NCBI GenBank assembly: GCA_037132015.1
Contig: JBAXPW010000071.1
Location: 1 to 7,207, forward strand
DNA from: JBAXPW01 sp037132015
GTDB lineage: Bacteria > Patescibacteriota > Microgenomatia > UBA1406 > GWC2-37-13
Length of the DNA: 7,207 bases
Direction: 5' to 3'
Part shown: positions 1-6,067 of the stretch, piece after piece
Layout of the letters: each line of letters begins with the position of its first letter
Numbering within the stretch: the stretch's first letter is position 1
Position numbers and translations under genes: made by a program
Notes under the pieces: model-generated
What the model was told of the DNA's origin: nothing
The model's input: only the letters and a program-made list of their open reading frames with translations
Database searches by the model: none

Positions 1-12
1 TTAGGATGTTCT

Positions 13-53
13 ATTTAGCGTGTTAACTGGTACAGGGAACGGGGTGCGTATCC
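13..53 (+). repeat. Left copy of an imperfect inverted repeat shared by both window edges
   Basis: ATTTAGC (13-19), eight unrelated bases, then TGGTACAG (28-35) recur with identical spacing, in reverse complement, at 7174-7196 near the other edge. Past TGGTACAG the similarity continues without gaps at 11 of 18 positions, including a shared TATCC at 49-53. It overlaps the start of the short reading frame at 20-235. The match is seen directly. Whether it is a mobile-element end, a dispersed genomic repeat, an assembly effect or chance cannot be decided here. Confidence 0.4.
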
Positions 54-235
54 CACAACAACTCCAATTACCTGCAGATACTGTAGAATGTCTAAATCAT
101 CCAGCAGAAACAAGAATTTTAGATATCATGTCATTATCAGTGGTAGATCCACGAATGCCAATTGCAGATAAATCAGGTTCCTCTTTGCGATGGACTATTC
201 CTTTATCAGGTATCCGAAAGGGTTTGGATAACTAA
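20..235 (+). CDS. Short unrecognised reading frame, possibly the 3' end of an interrupted gene
   Basis: This 71-residue frame opens with GTG and ends with TAA at 233-235. The same frame is closed upstream by TAG at 2-4, so either this is a complete small protein starting at the GTG (AGGA at 3-6 lies too far off to be a good ribosome site), or the real gene extends left and is broken by a frameshift or junction in the first ~40 bases. The protein is soluble-looking and not low-complexity, with a glycine-rich start (LTGTGNG), several prolines, and the tail WTIPLSGIRKGLDN. No signal peptide, membrane segment or known motif is visible, and I do not recognise a family. Codon use resembles the neighbouring genes, which favours real coding. 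The next gene follows after 66 AT-rich bases on the same strand. Confidence 0.4.
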   Translation: MLTGTGNGVRIPQQLQLPADTVECLNHPAETRILDIMSLSVVDPRMPIADKSGSSLRWTIPLSGIRKGLDN

Positions 236-289
236 TTATTAATTTAAATTTTGAAATTATTCATATTCAATCCTATTGAATTAACACAT

Positions 290-301
290 TATATTTGAGA
301 T
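290..301 (+). promoter_or_regulatory. Possible -10 element very close to the start codon at 302
   Basis: TATATT at 290-295 matches five of six positions of the TATAAT consensus and lies only six bases before the ATG, so a transcript from it would have almost no leader. The string TATATTTG also fits the Bacteroidetes TAnnTTTG pattern. No convincing -35 box is seen at normal spacing. In sequence this AT-rich such matches arise easily. Confidence 0.2.
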
Positions 302-490
302 ATGAAAAACAACATTGAGAAAAGAGTAATTAAACAAGAAGATAAAATATACCGTGATATTCTTGCAGAAGAACGTACCCGTTTGGCTCACAAAAGAACT
401 CAATATGCTAAATATGGACTTATTCTTGCTTCCGTAATAGCATTTATTCATATCGTTGATCTGATTCTTCAACGGGTATATCATATTTAA
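302..490 (+). CDS. Small single-pass membrane protein, DUF202-like N-terminal half
   Basis: This is a 62-residue protein. Residues 1-35 are highly charged and probably helical. Residues about 38-56 form one hydrophobic membrane helix, followed by a short tail. Residues 21-33 read LAEERTRLAHKRT, which resembles the LaxERTxLAwxRT signature just before the first membrane helix of DUF202 (YidH-like) proteins; those normally have two or three helices and about 80-120 residues, so this would be a half-length version. The positively charged flank suggests the N-terminus stays in the cytoplasm. The ATG has no real Shine-Dalgarno sequence, only a weak GAG. The gene stands between an unrecognised frame upstream and a GC-rich hairpin 15 bases after its stop, and it converges on the minus-strand operon. 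Function is unknown, and the DUF202 link rests on one short motif. Confidence 0.6.
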   Translation: MKNNIEKRVIKQEDKIYRDILAEERTRLAHKRTQYAKYGLILASVIAFIHIVDLILQRVYHI

Positions 491-504
491 TATATATTTT
501 TGTA

Positions 505-528
505 AGGGCGCACCTATGTGTGCGCCCT
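505..528. terminator. GC-rich hairpin between convergent genes, possible bidirectional terminator
   Basis: AGGGCGCAC (505-513) and GTGCGCCCT (520-528) form a perfect 9-bp stem with a 6-base loop. It is the most GC-rich element in the surrounding AT-rich DNA. It lies 15 bases after the stop of the gene at 302-490 and 65 bases beyond the stop of the minus-strand gene at 593-1321. No clean U-run follows it on either strand, so factor-independent termination would be weak; a role as an mRNA 3'-end stabiliser is possible. Confidence 0.5.
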
Positions 529-539
529 GTATTATGACG

Positions 540-588
540 ATTGTTCATACAATACATCAGATTCCCATTCAGAAGGGTTGTGAACAAT
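540..588. other. Bulged inverted repeat just beyond the stop of the minus-strand operon
   Basis: ATTGTTC (540-546) plus ACAA (549-552) pair with TTGT (578-581) plus GAACAAT (582-588), giving 11 base pairs with a two-base bulge (AT, 547-548). Inside the 25-base loop, CCC (564-566) faces GGG (575-577). The structure begins four bases after the TAA (593-595) of the minus-strand gene, so it may mark the 3' end of that transcript. With the hairpin at 505-528 it accounts for most of the gene-free gap 491-592. Confidence 0.35.
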
Positions 589-592
589 ACTG

Positions 593-1321
593 TTATTGAG
601 GAAATAAGAAATTTTGAATGCTCATACAAAATGTACAAAATGGTTCTTGGGACATAAAATCATTCTTGCTTGTATCTAAGAATTTTCTATAAATCTCGAG
701 TAATTGAGGATCATCTTTTACATGATCGAGGTTATGTCTTTTATTAAGTCTCGTATGAAGAGCAAAGTCCATTCTATAGGAAGTAAAAGTAGGTGTTAAT
801 AGAGATGTTGTTACAAATCCATCGAGAAGATAAAAAAAAGTTGAATGTTGAGCAGAAGAATAGCTTAGAGATAATTGTGAGTTATATGTTTTTGCATCTT
901 CAACAAGTTTTCTCCAATTTGGAATAAATAAAAATCTATCAACATTGGTTCCTAGAGGTAATGTAAGATGTGCTTGTGTGATAGGAACATCTGGTGGTGA
1001 TTGTATTGAAGGAGGTTGACCGAGTGATACACCCTCTAAGTCATTGTCATGGGGCAATCCCAAATCTACATATTGAACGTAAGATAAAATTGCTGGAGAA
1101 TTAGATGGATTTGCTTTTTGATCATTCATTGCAAGTGCAATTCCAGTTTCTAAATATGCGAGATTTCGAGCTATATAATAACAAGGAAAAAATTTATCAG
1201 CGGATTCAGGTAGATTGAGAGCTTCTTGAAGATGTTGATCACCCATAACCCCCCCCATCCATTTTTTCATCACAACCATATATTTTTCGGTACTTAGAGG
1301 ATTTTGTGGAGTTTCTCTCAT
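593..1321 (-). CDS. Hypothetical protein of 242 residues, second gene of the aminotransferase operon
   Basis: I do not recognise this protein. It has no signal peptide or clear membrane helix. It is mixed alpha/beta-looking, with a helical N-terminal third (about residues 26-70), a proline-rich stretch at about 100-117, a hydrophobic/aromatic segment at about 150-180, and a C-terminal CxxC pair (EPFCTFC) near residues 227-233. The first ATG lies 14 bases after the stop of the aminotransferase gene on the same strand, so co-transcription is likely. TACAAT, a possible -10 box, sits in the short gap. Other in-frame ATGs occur at codons 15, 18, 22 and 26. A run of eight G covers codons 22-25, so a start at codon 26 would leave it outside the protein. 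No Shine-Dalgarno precedes codon 1. That it is a gene follows from its length, its operon position and the lack of a competing long frame. Confidence 0.72.
   Translation of the reverse strand: MRETPQNPLSTEKYMVVMKKWMGGVMGDQHLQEALNLPESADKFFPCYYIARNLAYLETGIALAMNDQKANPSNSPAILSYVQYVDLGLPHDNDLEGVSLGQPPSIQSPPDVPITQAHLTLPLGTNVDRFLFIPNWRKLVEDAKTYNSQLSLSYSSAQHSTFFYLLDGFVTTSLLTPTFTSYRMDFALHTRLNKRHNLDHVKDDPQLLEIYRKFLDTSKNDFMSQEPFCTFCMSIQNFLFPQ
1249..1256 (-). repeat. G8 homopolymer inside the 5' end of the hypothetical gene
   Basis: Eight consecutive C on the plus strand read as G8 on the coding strand, at bases 66-73 of the 242-residue gene (last base of codon 22 to first base of codon 25). It stands out because the region is AT-rich and no other G/C run here is comparable. 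Gaining one G would give MGGGYG followed at once by TGA. Losing one G would shift to a frame that closes at a TAG about 25 codons later. Both changes would switch the full-length product off, as in slipped-strand contingency loci. A sequencing error in the run is the main alternative. Confidence 0.6.
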
Positions 1322-1335
1322 TCTTTATTGTATTC

Positions 1336-2541
1336 TCAATCAGGATATATTTCAAGAGCATCTTTGAGGATACTGACACATGTCTTGAGATCTTCAATAT
1401 TAAGGACATAGGCGATACGTACTTCGTTCTCCCCTCTTCCCTGTGTCGCATAAAAACCAGCACCCGGAGCCAACATCACGGTAGCATTATCTTTGCTACG
1501 ATAGGTTTCTAATAACCATATGCAAAATTTCTCAGCGTTGGATACAGGAAGTTTAACCATGCTATAAAAAGCGCCTTCAGGTTTTGCCAGAGAAACTCCG
1601 TTGATAGAAGTAAGACCTTCATATATAACATCACGACGACGCTGATATTCGGCATTTACTTCATCAAGATATGTTTGCGAAACTTCTGTGAGTTTTGCTC
1701 CAACTGCTTGGTCGATGATACCACTTGAGAGACGACTTTGTGCTATCTTGAGAACCCCTTTCATAAGTTCTGGATTTTTGGATACAAAAACTCCCAGTCG
1801 TGCACCACATAAACTATATCGTTTCGACAAACTATCAAGCATAATTGTATTTTCAGGATATTCCTTCATATAACTAAGGATAGATGTGTGAGGGGGTGCG
1901 CCTTCAAAAATATATTCCCGATAAACCTCATCAGAAATCAGAAAAAGATTTTTTTCTTGAGCTATTTGAACTAGTATATCCATTTCCTTTTTTGTGTAAA
2001 CTGTTCCCGTTGGATTTCCGGGAGTGCAAAATAACATGGCTTTTGTTTTATTTGTTATTCTTTTTTCTATTTCATTTTTTGAAGGAAGATGAAACCCTGT
2101 TTCTATAGAAGTAGGAACTGCGATGAATCTCACATCTACCAATGATGCAAGCGATGAATAATTACTATAAAAAGGTTCAAATACAAGCACTTCATCCCCC
2201 GGGTTACAAAGGGTAAAAAGAGCCATCACAATTGCTTCTGATCCTCCAACAGTTGTGATAATATCTTCATCTTTGATGAATGAATGACCAAGTTCATGGT
2301 AATATGAAACAAGAGCATTTACAAAAGTTGTTTCTCCTTGTGATGGTGCGTATTCAATAGGATTATCTTTCCAGTTTCGCAGAACATCTATCATCACTTG
2401 AGGAGTTTTGACATCAGGATTACCTATATTAAGGTGATAAACTTTAACTCCCTGTTTTTTTGCAGTTGATGCATATCCTGCCAATTTTCGAACAGCTGAT
2501 ACAGGCATGGTAGAAATACGATCTGAGATAGGTAATTTCAT
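1336..2541 (-). CDS. Class I PLP-dependent aminotransferase, aspartate aminotransferase type
   Basis: This is a complete 401-residue fold-type I aminotransferase, close to the usual ~390-400 residues. Visible landmarks in order: the substrate loop NIGNPD (38-43); GGSEA (99-103), which helps hold the PLP phosphate; an aromatic at Tyr125 in the PFYSNY stretch; TPGNPTG (173-179) with Asn176, which contacts the PLP ring oxygen; SDEVY (203-207) with Asp204 and Tyr207; SLSKRYSLCGARLG (237-250) with Lys240, the Schiff-base lysine, and Arg248; and NEVRIAYV (372-379) with Arg375, which binds the substrate alpha-carboxylate. The expected reaction is transamination between aspartate and 2-oxoglutarate, giving oxaloacetate and glutamate, in the cytoplasm. 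The exact amino-acid preference (aspartate, alanine or aromatic) cannot be fixed from sequence, so no gene symbol is given. The ATG gives a normal N-terminus but has no Shine-Dalgarno. It is transcribed divergently from dabA and probably with the 242-residue gene downstream. Confidence 0.95.
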   Translation of the reverse strand: MKLPISDRISTMPVSAVRKLAGYASTAKKQGVKVYHLNIGNPDVKTPQVMIDVLRNWKDNPIEYAPSQGETTFVNALVSYYHELGHSFIKDEDIITTVGGSEAIVMALFTLCNPGDEVLVFEPFYSNYSSLASLVDVRFIAVPTSIETGFHLPSKNEIEKRITNKTKAMLFCTPGNPTGTVYTKKEMDILVQIAQEKNLFLISDEVYREYIFEGAPPHTSILSYMKEYPENTIMLDSLSKRYSLCGARLGVFVSKNPELMKGVLKIAQSRLSSGIIDQAVGAKLTEVSQTYLDEVNAEYQRRRDVIYEGLTSINGVSLAKPEGAFYSMVKLPVSNAEKFCIWLLETYRSKDNATVMLAPGAGFYATQGRGENEVRIAYVLNIEDLKTCVSILKDALEIYPD

Positions 2542-2638
2542 GATTTATTTTAACATGAGGATAAGTTTTTTTATATCTTTTTAAAATTTAAGTAAATGTC
2601 AGGATAGAATCAGGATAAAATCAAGCAACTACACTGAT
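2542..2638. promoter_or_regulatory. Divergent control region between the aminotransferase gene and dabA
   Basis: This 97-bp AT-rich spacer must hold promoters for both directions. Toward dabA, TAAAAT at 2616-2621 is a five-of-six match to a -10 box, 17 bases before the ATG. Toward the aminotransferase, TAAAAT read on the minus strand at 2551-2546 lies about five bases from its ATG. Neither has a convincing -35 box. A T7 run lies at about 2569-2575. No ribosome-binding site precedes either start. That promoters exist here is nearly certain from the gene layout; the exact boxes are guesses. Confidence 0.45.
2597..2621 (+). repeat. Tandem TCAGGATARAA repeat before dabA
   Basis: TCAGGATAGAA (2599-2609) is followed directly by TCAGGATAAAA (2610-2620), an 11-base unit repeated once with one mismatch. 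The period is about one helical turn, which would place two protein contacts on the same DNA face. The second unit contains the candidate -10 TAAAAT. The stretch TGTCAGGAT starting at 2597 recurs at 6006-6014 before the next plus-strand gene. An operator is a reasonable guess but unproven. Confidence 0.4.
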
Positions 2639-5600
2639 ATGATAGTAAAATCCGCGTCTATGTGCGGAAAAGTAGAACGAAGAAGAGGTGGTGTGGATGT
2701 AGCTTTAAATGAGCAATCAAGGTACGGACAGACGGAGTATGTAGTTGTATGTGTAAACAATGCTTTTCAGTTGTTGCCTGAGGGACATCCAGTGGCGCAA
2801 TTTGTACACGGAGATCCACTTGTGAAATTGAGAGATGGCAACTCTGTTTTTCTTCCTCAAGAATATCGCACTACATTAGACATCGTACACAATTTGACAG
2901 GACACAACACACTTCCAGGAGTTGCCTATTGGAAAAAGCAGTTTGAATTGGGGCGTATGCCTATTCAAGCTATATGTGAAGCAATTATTACTCTTGAGCC
3001 CGATATTTCTCCGATAGATCTTCAAGCAAAACTGGATGTCATAGAAAAAACATATGGACCACAAAGAGAAGAAGCAAAACCAGAAATCATAGTAGATGAA
3101 ATAGCAGATATAGTACGACGAAAGATCTTACGAGATAACTTTATACATACTCCACATGATTCTTTAGAGGAAGCTAAACAAATGGCTCACACATCATTAG
3201 AGACTTCTCTTGCGACTATTGGTACTGACGTGACTATGGGTGAATGGCTAGAACGTGTTGCGAAAGGTCAGATAATACGAAATATCACGGAAGATGTTCC
3301 TCGTAGTAGTTACAATGCGTGTCATCATCAAATTCAGCAAAATGACTCTATGAGAGAAGCCATCAATTCATATGTCACAAATGATATAAAGGTATATCTC
3401 TCTGAATTTCATTCGCTTCCCGATACCTTTGTTGGAAATAGACACGAAGGTTTTTGGAACTGGTGGATGAATAGATCAAGCGGAGATATATCGCAAGCAG
3501 TCATGGGACCACGACTTACAGAGTCTGGAATAGTACGGTATAACTTCCCTATAGAAATGCAAAAATATGCACAGGGTACTTCATCTGAAGCGATTATCTC
3601 GGTATTTGAAGAGATGGGAATTTCTCCAAAACATTGGCAACAATATATTTTGCGTATGGCTTTTCAACAGCCAGGACTTCATTCGTATCTTAAACACTAT
3701 CAAGAACATGGTAGATTTCCACTGGATTTTACGGATATCATTGCCGCACGTATGATCACCGAACTTGGAATGATAAAGGAAGTAGGAGAACGATTTGGAT
3801 TTTTAAAAAAAGATTTGTCGACTCCCCTTCTTGAACAATTGAGAGATCATTTTGTATCAGATTGGGGTGAATGGGTAGGAAGAACCACAACAGATAAAAG
3901 ATTTAAAAATAGTTTGGCATATATAAAACCATTTATGCAGGAAGCACGGAGTAATGTATATTGGAGTGATGCAGGAGTAATGTTTGCCGATGGAACACAT
4001 CCTTCACATCAATATAAAGCACTTACACGAGAACAAAAAAAACAAAAGTTAATTGCCATGGTTTTATCTGATATGCAAACTAAGAGTGCACAAATTGAAA
4101 TGAATGGAGCGGAAGAAGAACAGGTGTTATCAGATCGAGAAATGAGCTGGATATTACTTAACGCATCAGAACGAAGGTATGAACAAGGAGTTGTTGACCA
4201 AATCTTGCGACAAACTGGTGGATTACAAGAACGAAAAGAACGAGAAACGAGTGCGGAAATAGAATGGTGGCAATGTATGGACGACCGAAATGGACCGTTC
4301 GCAGAAAATTTGTCCGATGTTATGAGAGAAGCAAAAGTTCCAGTGCGAATTATTGGAACCGCTGGAAATTTTAGCATAGATCAAGGACGTATAGTCAAAC
4401 GACTAAAATTATCTGACGAAGCACGTGCAGAGATACAAGCGATATATCAAAAGGTGTTACAGCATCCGTTCGAGGTTTCAAAGGAGGCCTTTTTCCAGAT
4501 GATTGAAGATTCTCCATGCTATCAATCCGATATGGGTAAAAAATATAAACATCAGATTAAAGAGATGTTTAGAGAAATTCCAAAACGCATTCATGAAATG
4601 GCACAACACAATCCGCTTATTCTTTTTCTTTATTCTTCATTTATGCTTCCTATTGAGATGCACGAACTTCTCAGAAAAACAATCATTCCAGACTTCCCTC
4701 AAAGTTCGCATACGGCAATGAGGGTGATACATCAATTTGAAAAACTTTTTGGAGAAAAACTCAATACTGAGTATCACTTTAATCCCTATCTTCCTGATGA
4801 AGAAAACCTACCAGCATGGGTACAATTCCATCCATTTGAAAAGTGGCAGTATGAGACAGCAAAAAAACGATTAGTCGAAACAGGAGATCCTATATATTAT
4901 GTTCAACTTCGAGAATATGAAGCAAAGTTTGCTCGCACACAAAAAGCACAAATGGTATATAACCAACTGGAGTCGATGGGTGCACTCAATAGAAAACTTG
5001 GAAAACTTATTGTGGTACAAGGACATGGATCGAGCAGTACGAACAATCCACTTGAAGCCTGTCACAACTGTGGAGCAGCGGGACACGGACATACGGGGCG
5101 AATAAATATGGAACAATTTGTCGAATATGCAAATGATCCAGAGATTCGAGAACTATTAAAACAATATGGTATATATTTGGATGAAACGCTGTTTATTGGC
5201 TCATACTATGACACTGCAAAAGTGAAAAACTCTATGTATGTTCCTGGTGAAATTCCTGACACGCATAAAATTCAAATAGCACAAACCATGCAATTTACAG
5301 AAGAAGCTGATAAACAAACCAGAATGTTTCGGTTGAGTACTCTTCCAAATCCTTGGAAAAAGGAGTTGAGAATGCTAGGATTTACTGATGAACAGATTTT
5401 GGAGAGAATGGCATCGGACCCTTCTAGGGTGACCCCTGAATGGGGACATGCTGGAGTGGCTGGAATATTTATAGGTAACTTCTCACGTATACAAGGTATT
5501 AAGATGGATGGACGTATGTTTCACCTCAATGTTGATACACATAATCCAGAACATCTCAAAAAAATATTTTCTGTGTATGGTCGAATTGCACAAGGAATAG

Positions 5601-6004
5601 CTGGAGAATATTTGGCTTCATCTGCTGATGTGTATGGTCCTCTTGGTGCTAGTGAAAAAGCATATCACAGTGCAACAGGAGGATTTGGAGGCTGGTGGGG
5701 TTTGCAACATGGACCAGATACGAATGGAGATACCAGACCAGGACTTCCGTTGGGGATGGTATTACGTCATGAGCCAAAACGATTATCGTTCTTTATCGAG
5801 GCAAATATGACAGATATTCAAAACTTCCTTCAAAACAATCCTGATATTCAAAGACAGATGGATGGAGGGTGGTTACGGGTTGTAGTGATTGATGATCAGT
5901 CAAATATATCATATCGATATGAAAACGGACAATGGCAACAGATGCAGGTCTCTGATGAATCTATCCCAATCGCAATTGATACGAGGATGTATATGAGTAA
6001 TTAA
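2639..6004 (+). CDS. dabA: DabA-like inorganic carbon uptake subunit (DUF2309/UPF0753)
   Basis: This 1,121-residue protein belongs to the DabA family, whose beta-carbonic-anhydrase-like fold works with a proton-channel subunit, DabB, for energised uptake and hydration of CO2 to bicarbonate; DabA sits on the cytoplasmic side of that complex. Landmarks: FVHGDPL (55-61), a form of the N-terminal F(I/V)xxNPL motif; WWQCMDDR (543-550) with Cys546, Asp548 and Arg550, matching the family CIDxR motif; GHGSSSTNNP (795-804) with His796; NCGAAG (810-815) with Cys811, exactly 15 residues after His796 as in known DabA (C351/D353/H524/C539 in Halothiobacillus); TRPGLP (1032-1037); and RHEPKRL (1043-1049) near the C-terminus. 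The length is at the long end for the family. Differences: the second Cys of the usual CGAC is Ala814, and CIDxRSE is CMDDRNG. A hydrophobic stretch lies at about 659-671. ATG at 2639 has no Shine-Dalgarno; GTG at codon 19, after AGAGG, is an alternative start, since family similarity begins only later. No dabB is adjacent. Confidence 0.93.
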   Translation: MIVKSASMCGKVERRRGGVDVALNEQSRYGQTEYVVVCVNNAFQLLPEGHPVAQFVHGDPLVKLRDGNSVFLPQEYRTTLDIVHNLTGHNTLPGVAYWKKQFELGRMPIQAICEAIITLEPDISPIDLQAKLDVIEKTYGPQREEAKPEIIVDEIADIVRRKILRDNFIHTPHDSLEEAKQMAHTSLETSLATIGTDVTMGEWLERVAKGQIIRNITEDVPRSSYNACHHQIQQNDSMREAINSYVTNDIKVYLSEFHSLPDTFVGNRHEGFWNWWMNRSSGDISQAVMGPRLTESGIVRYNFPIEMQKYAQGTSSEAIISVFEEMGISPKHWQQYILRMAFQQPGLHSYLKHYQEHGRFPLDFTDIIAARMITELGMIKEVGERFGFLKKDLSTPLLEQLRDHFVSDWGEWVGRTTTDKRFKNSLAYIKPFMQEARSNVYWSDAGVMFADGTHPSHQYKALTREQKKQKLIAMVLSDMQTKSAQIEMNGAEEEQVLSDREMSWILLNASERRYEQGVVDQILRQTGGLQERKERETSAEIEWWQCMDDRNGPFAENLSDVMREAKVPVRIIGTAGNFSIDQGRIVKRLKLSDEARAEIQAIYQKVLQHPFEVSKEAFFQMIEDSPCYQSDMGKKYKHQIKEMFREIPKRIHEMAQHNPLILFLYSSFMLPIEMHELLRKTIIPDFPQSSHTAMRVIHQFEKLFGEKLNTEYHFNPYLPDEENLPAWVQFHPFEKWQYETAKKRLVETGDPIYYVQLREYEAKFARTQKAQMVYNQLESMGALNRKLGKLIVVQGHGSSSTNNPLEACHNCGAAGHGHTGRINMEQFVEYANDPEIRELLKQYGIYLDETLFIGSYYDTAKVKNSMYVPGEIPDTHKIQIAQTMQFTEEADKQTRMFRLSTLPNPWKKELRMLGFTDEQILERMASDPSRVTPEWGHAGVAGIFIGNFSRIQGIKMDGRMFHLNVDTHNPEHLKKIFSVYGRIAQGIAGEYLASSADVYGPLGASEKAYHSATGGFGGWWGLQHGPDTNGDTRPGLPLGMVLRHEPKRLSFFIEANMTDIQNFLQNNPDIQRQMDGGWLRVVVIDDQSNISYRYENGQWQQMQVSDESIPIAIDTRMYMSN

Positions 6005-6067
6005 TTGTCAGGATTATATTAATATGTGGATAAAAATACATTCATATGATAAAATAATGACAATTAT
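6005..6067 (+). promoter_or_regulatory. Spacer before the winged-helix gene with a motif shared with dabA
   Basis: This 63-base AT-rich gap contains TGTCAGGAT (6006-6014) and GGATAAAA (6028-6035), both also present in the dabA upstream region (2597-2605 and 2613-2620), although the spacing between the two parts differs (22 versus 16 bases). TATGAT (6045-6050) and TAAAAT (6050-6055) are possible -10 boxes 12-18 bases before the ATG at 6068. An upstream ATG at 6057 is out of frame and closes at once. There is no terminator hairpin after dabA, so read-through from dabA is possible as well as an independent promoter. Confidence 0.35.

Noticed and set aside
1322..1338. UGA read as glycine (genetic code 25)
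   Set aside because: The aminotransferase reaches its normal length at its TGA, and the other complete genes end at TAA without needing any internal TGA read through.
1239..1463. 74-residue minus-strand frame spanning the junction of the aminotransferase and the 242-residue gene
   Set aside because: It overlaps the aminotransferase C-terminus and the start of the next gene in another frame. It matters only as the frame entered if the G8 tract gains one base.
4035..4042. A8 run inside dabA as a frameshifting or phase-variation site
   Set aside because: A-runs of 7-8 are expected in DNA this AT-rich, the protein runs straight through in one frame, and no alternative frame of value opens here.
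4009..4377. 122-residue minus-strand open frame inside dabA
   Set aside because: It is antisense to a well-supported DabA coding region, is rich in Ser/Cys/Arg as shadow frames usually are, and has no recognisable motif.
6005..6067. Rho-independent terminator after dabA
   Set aside because: The gap has only short AT-rich palindromes and no GC stem followed by T-run, so no terminator was called.
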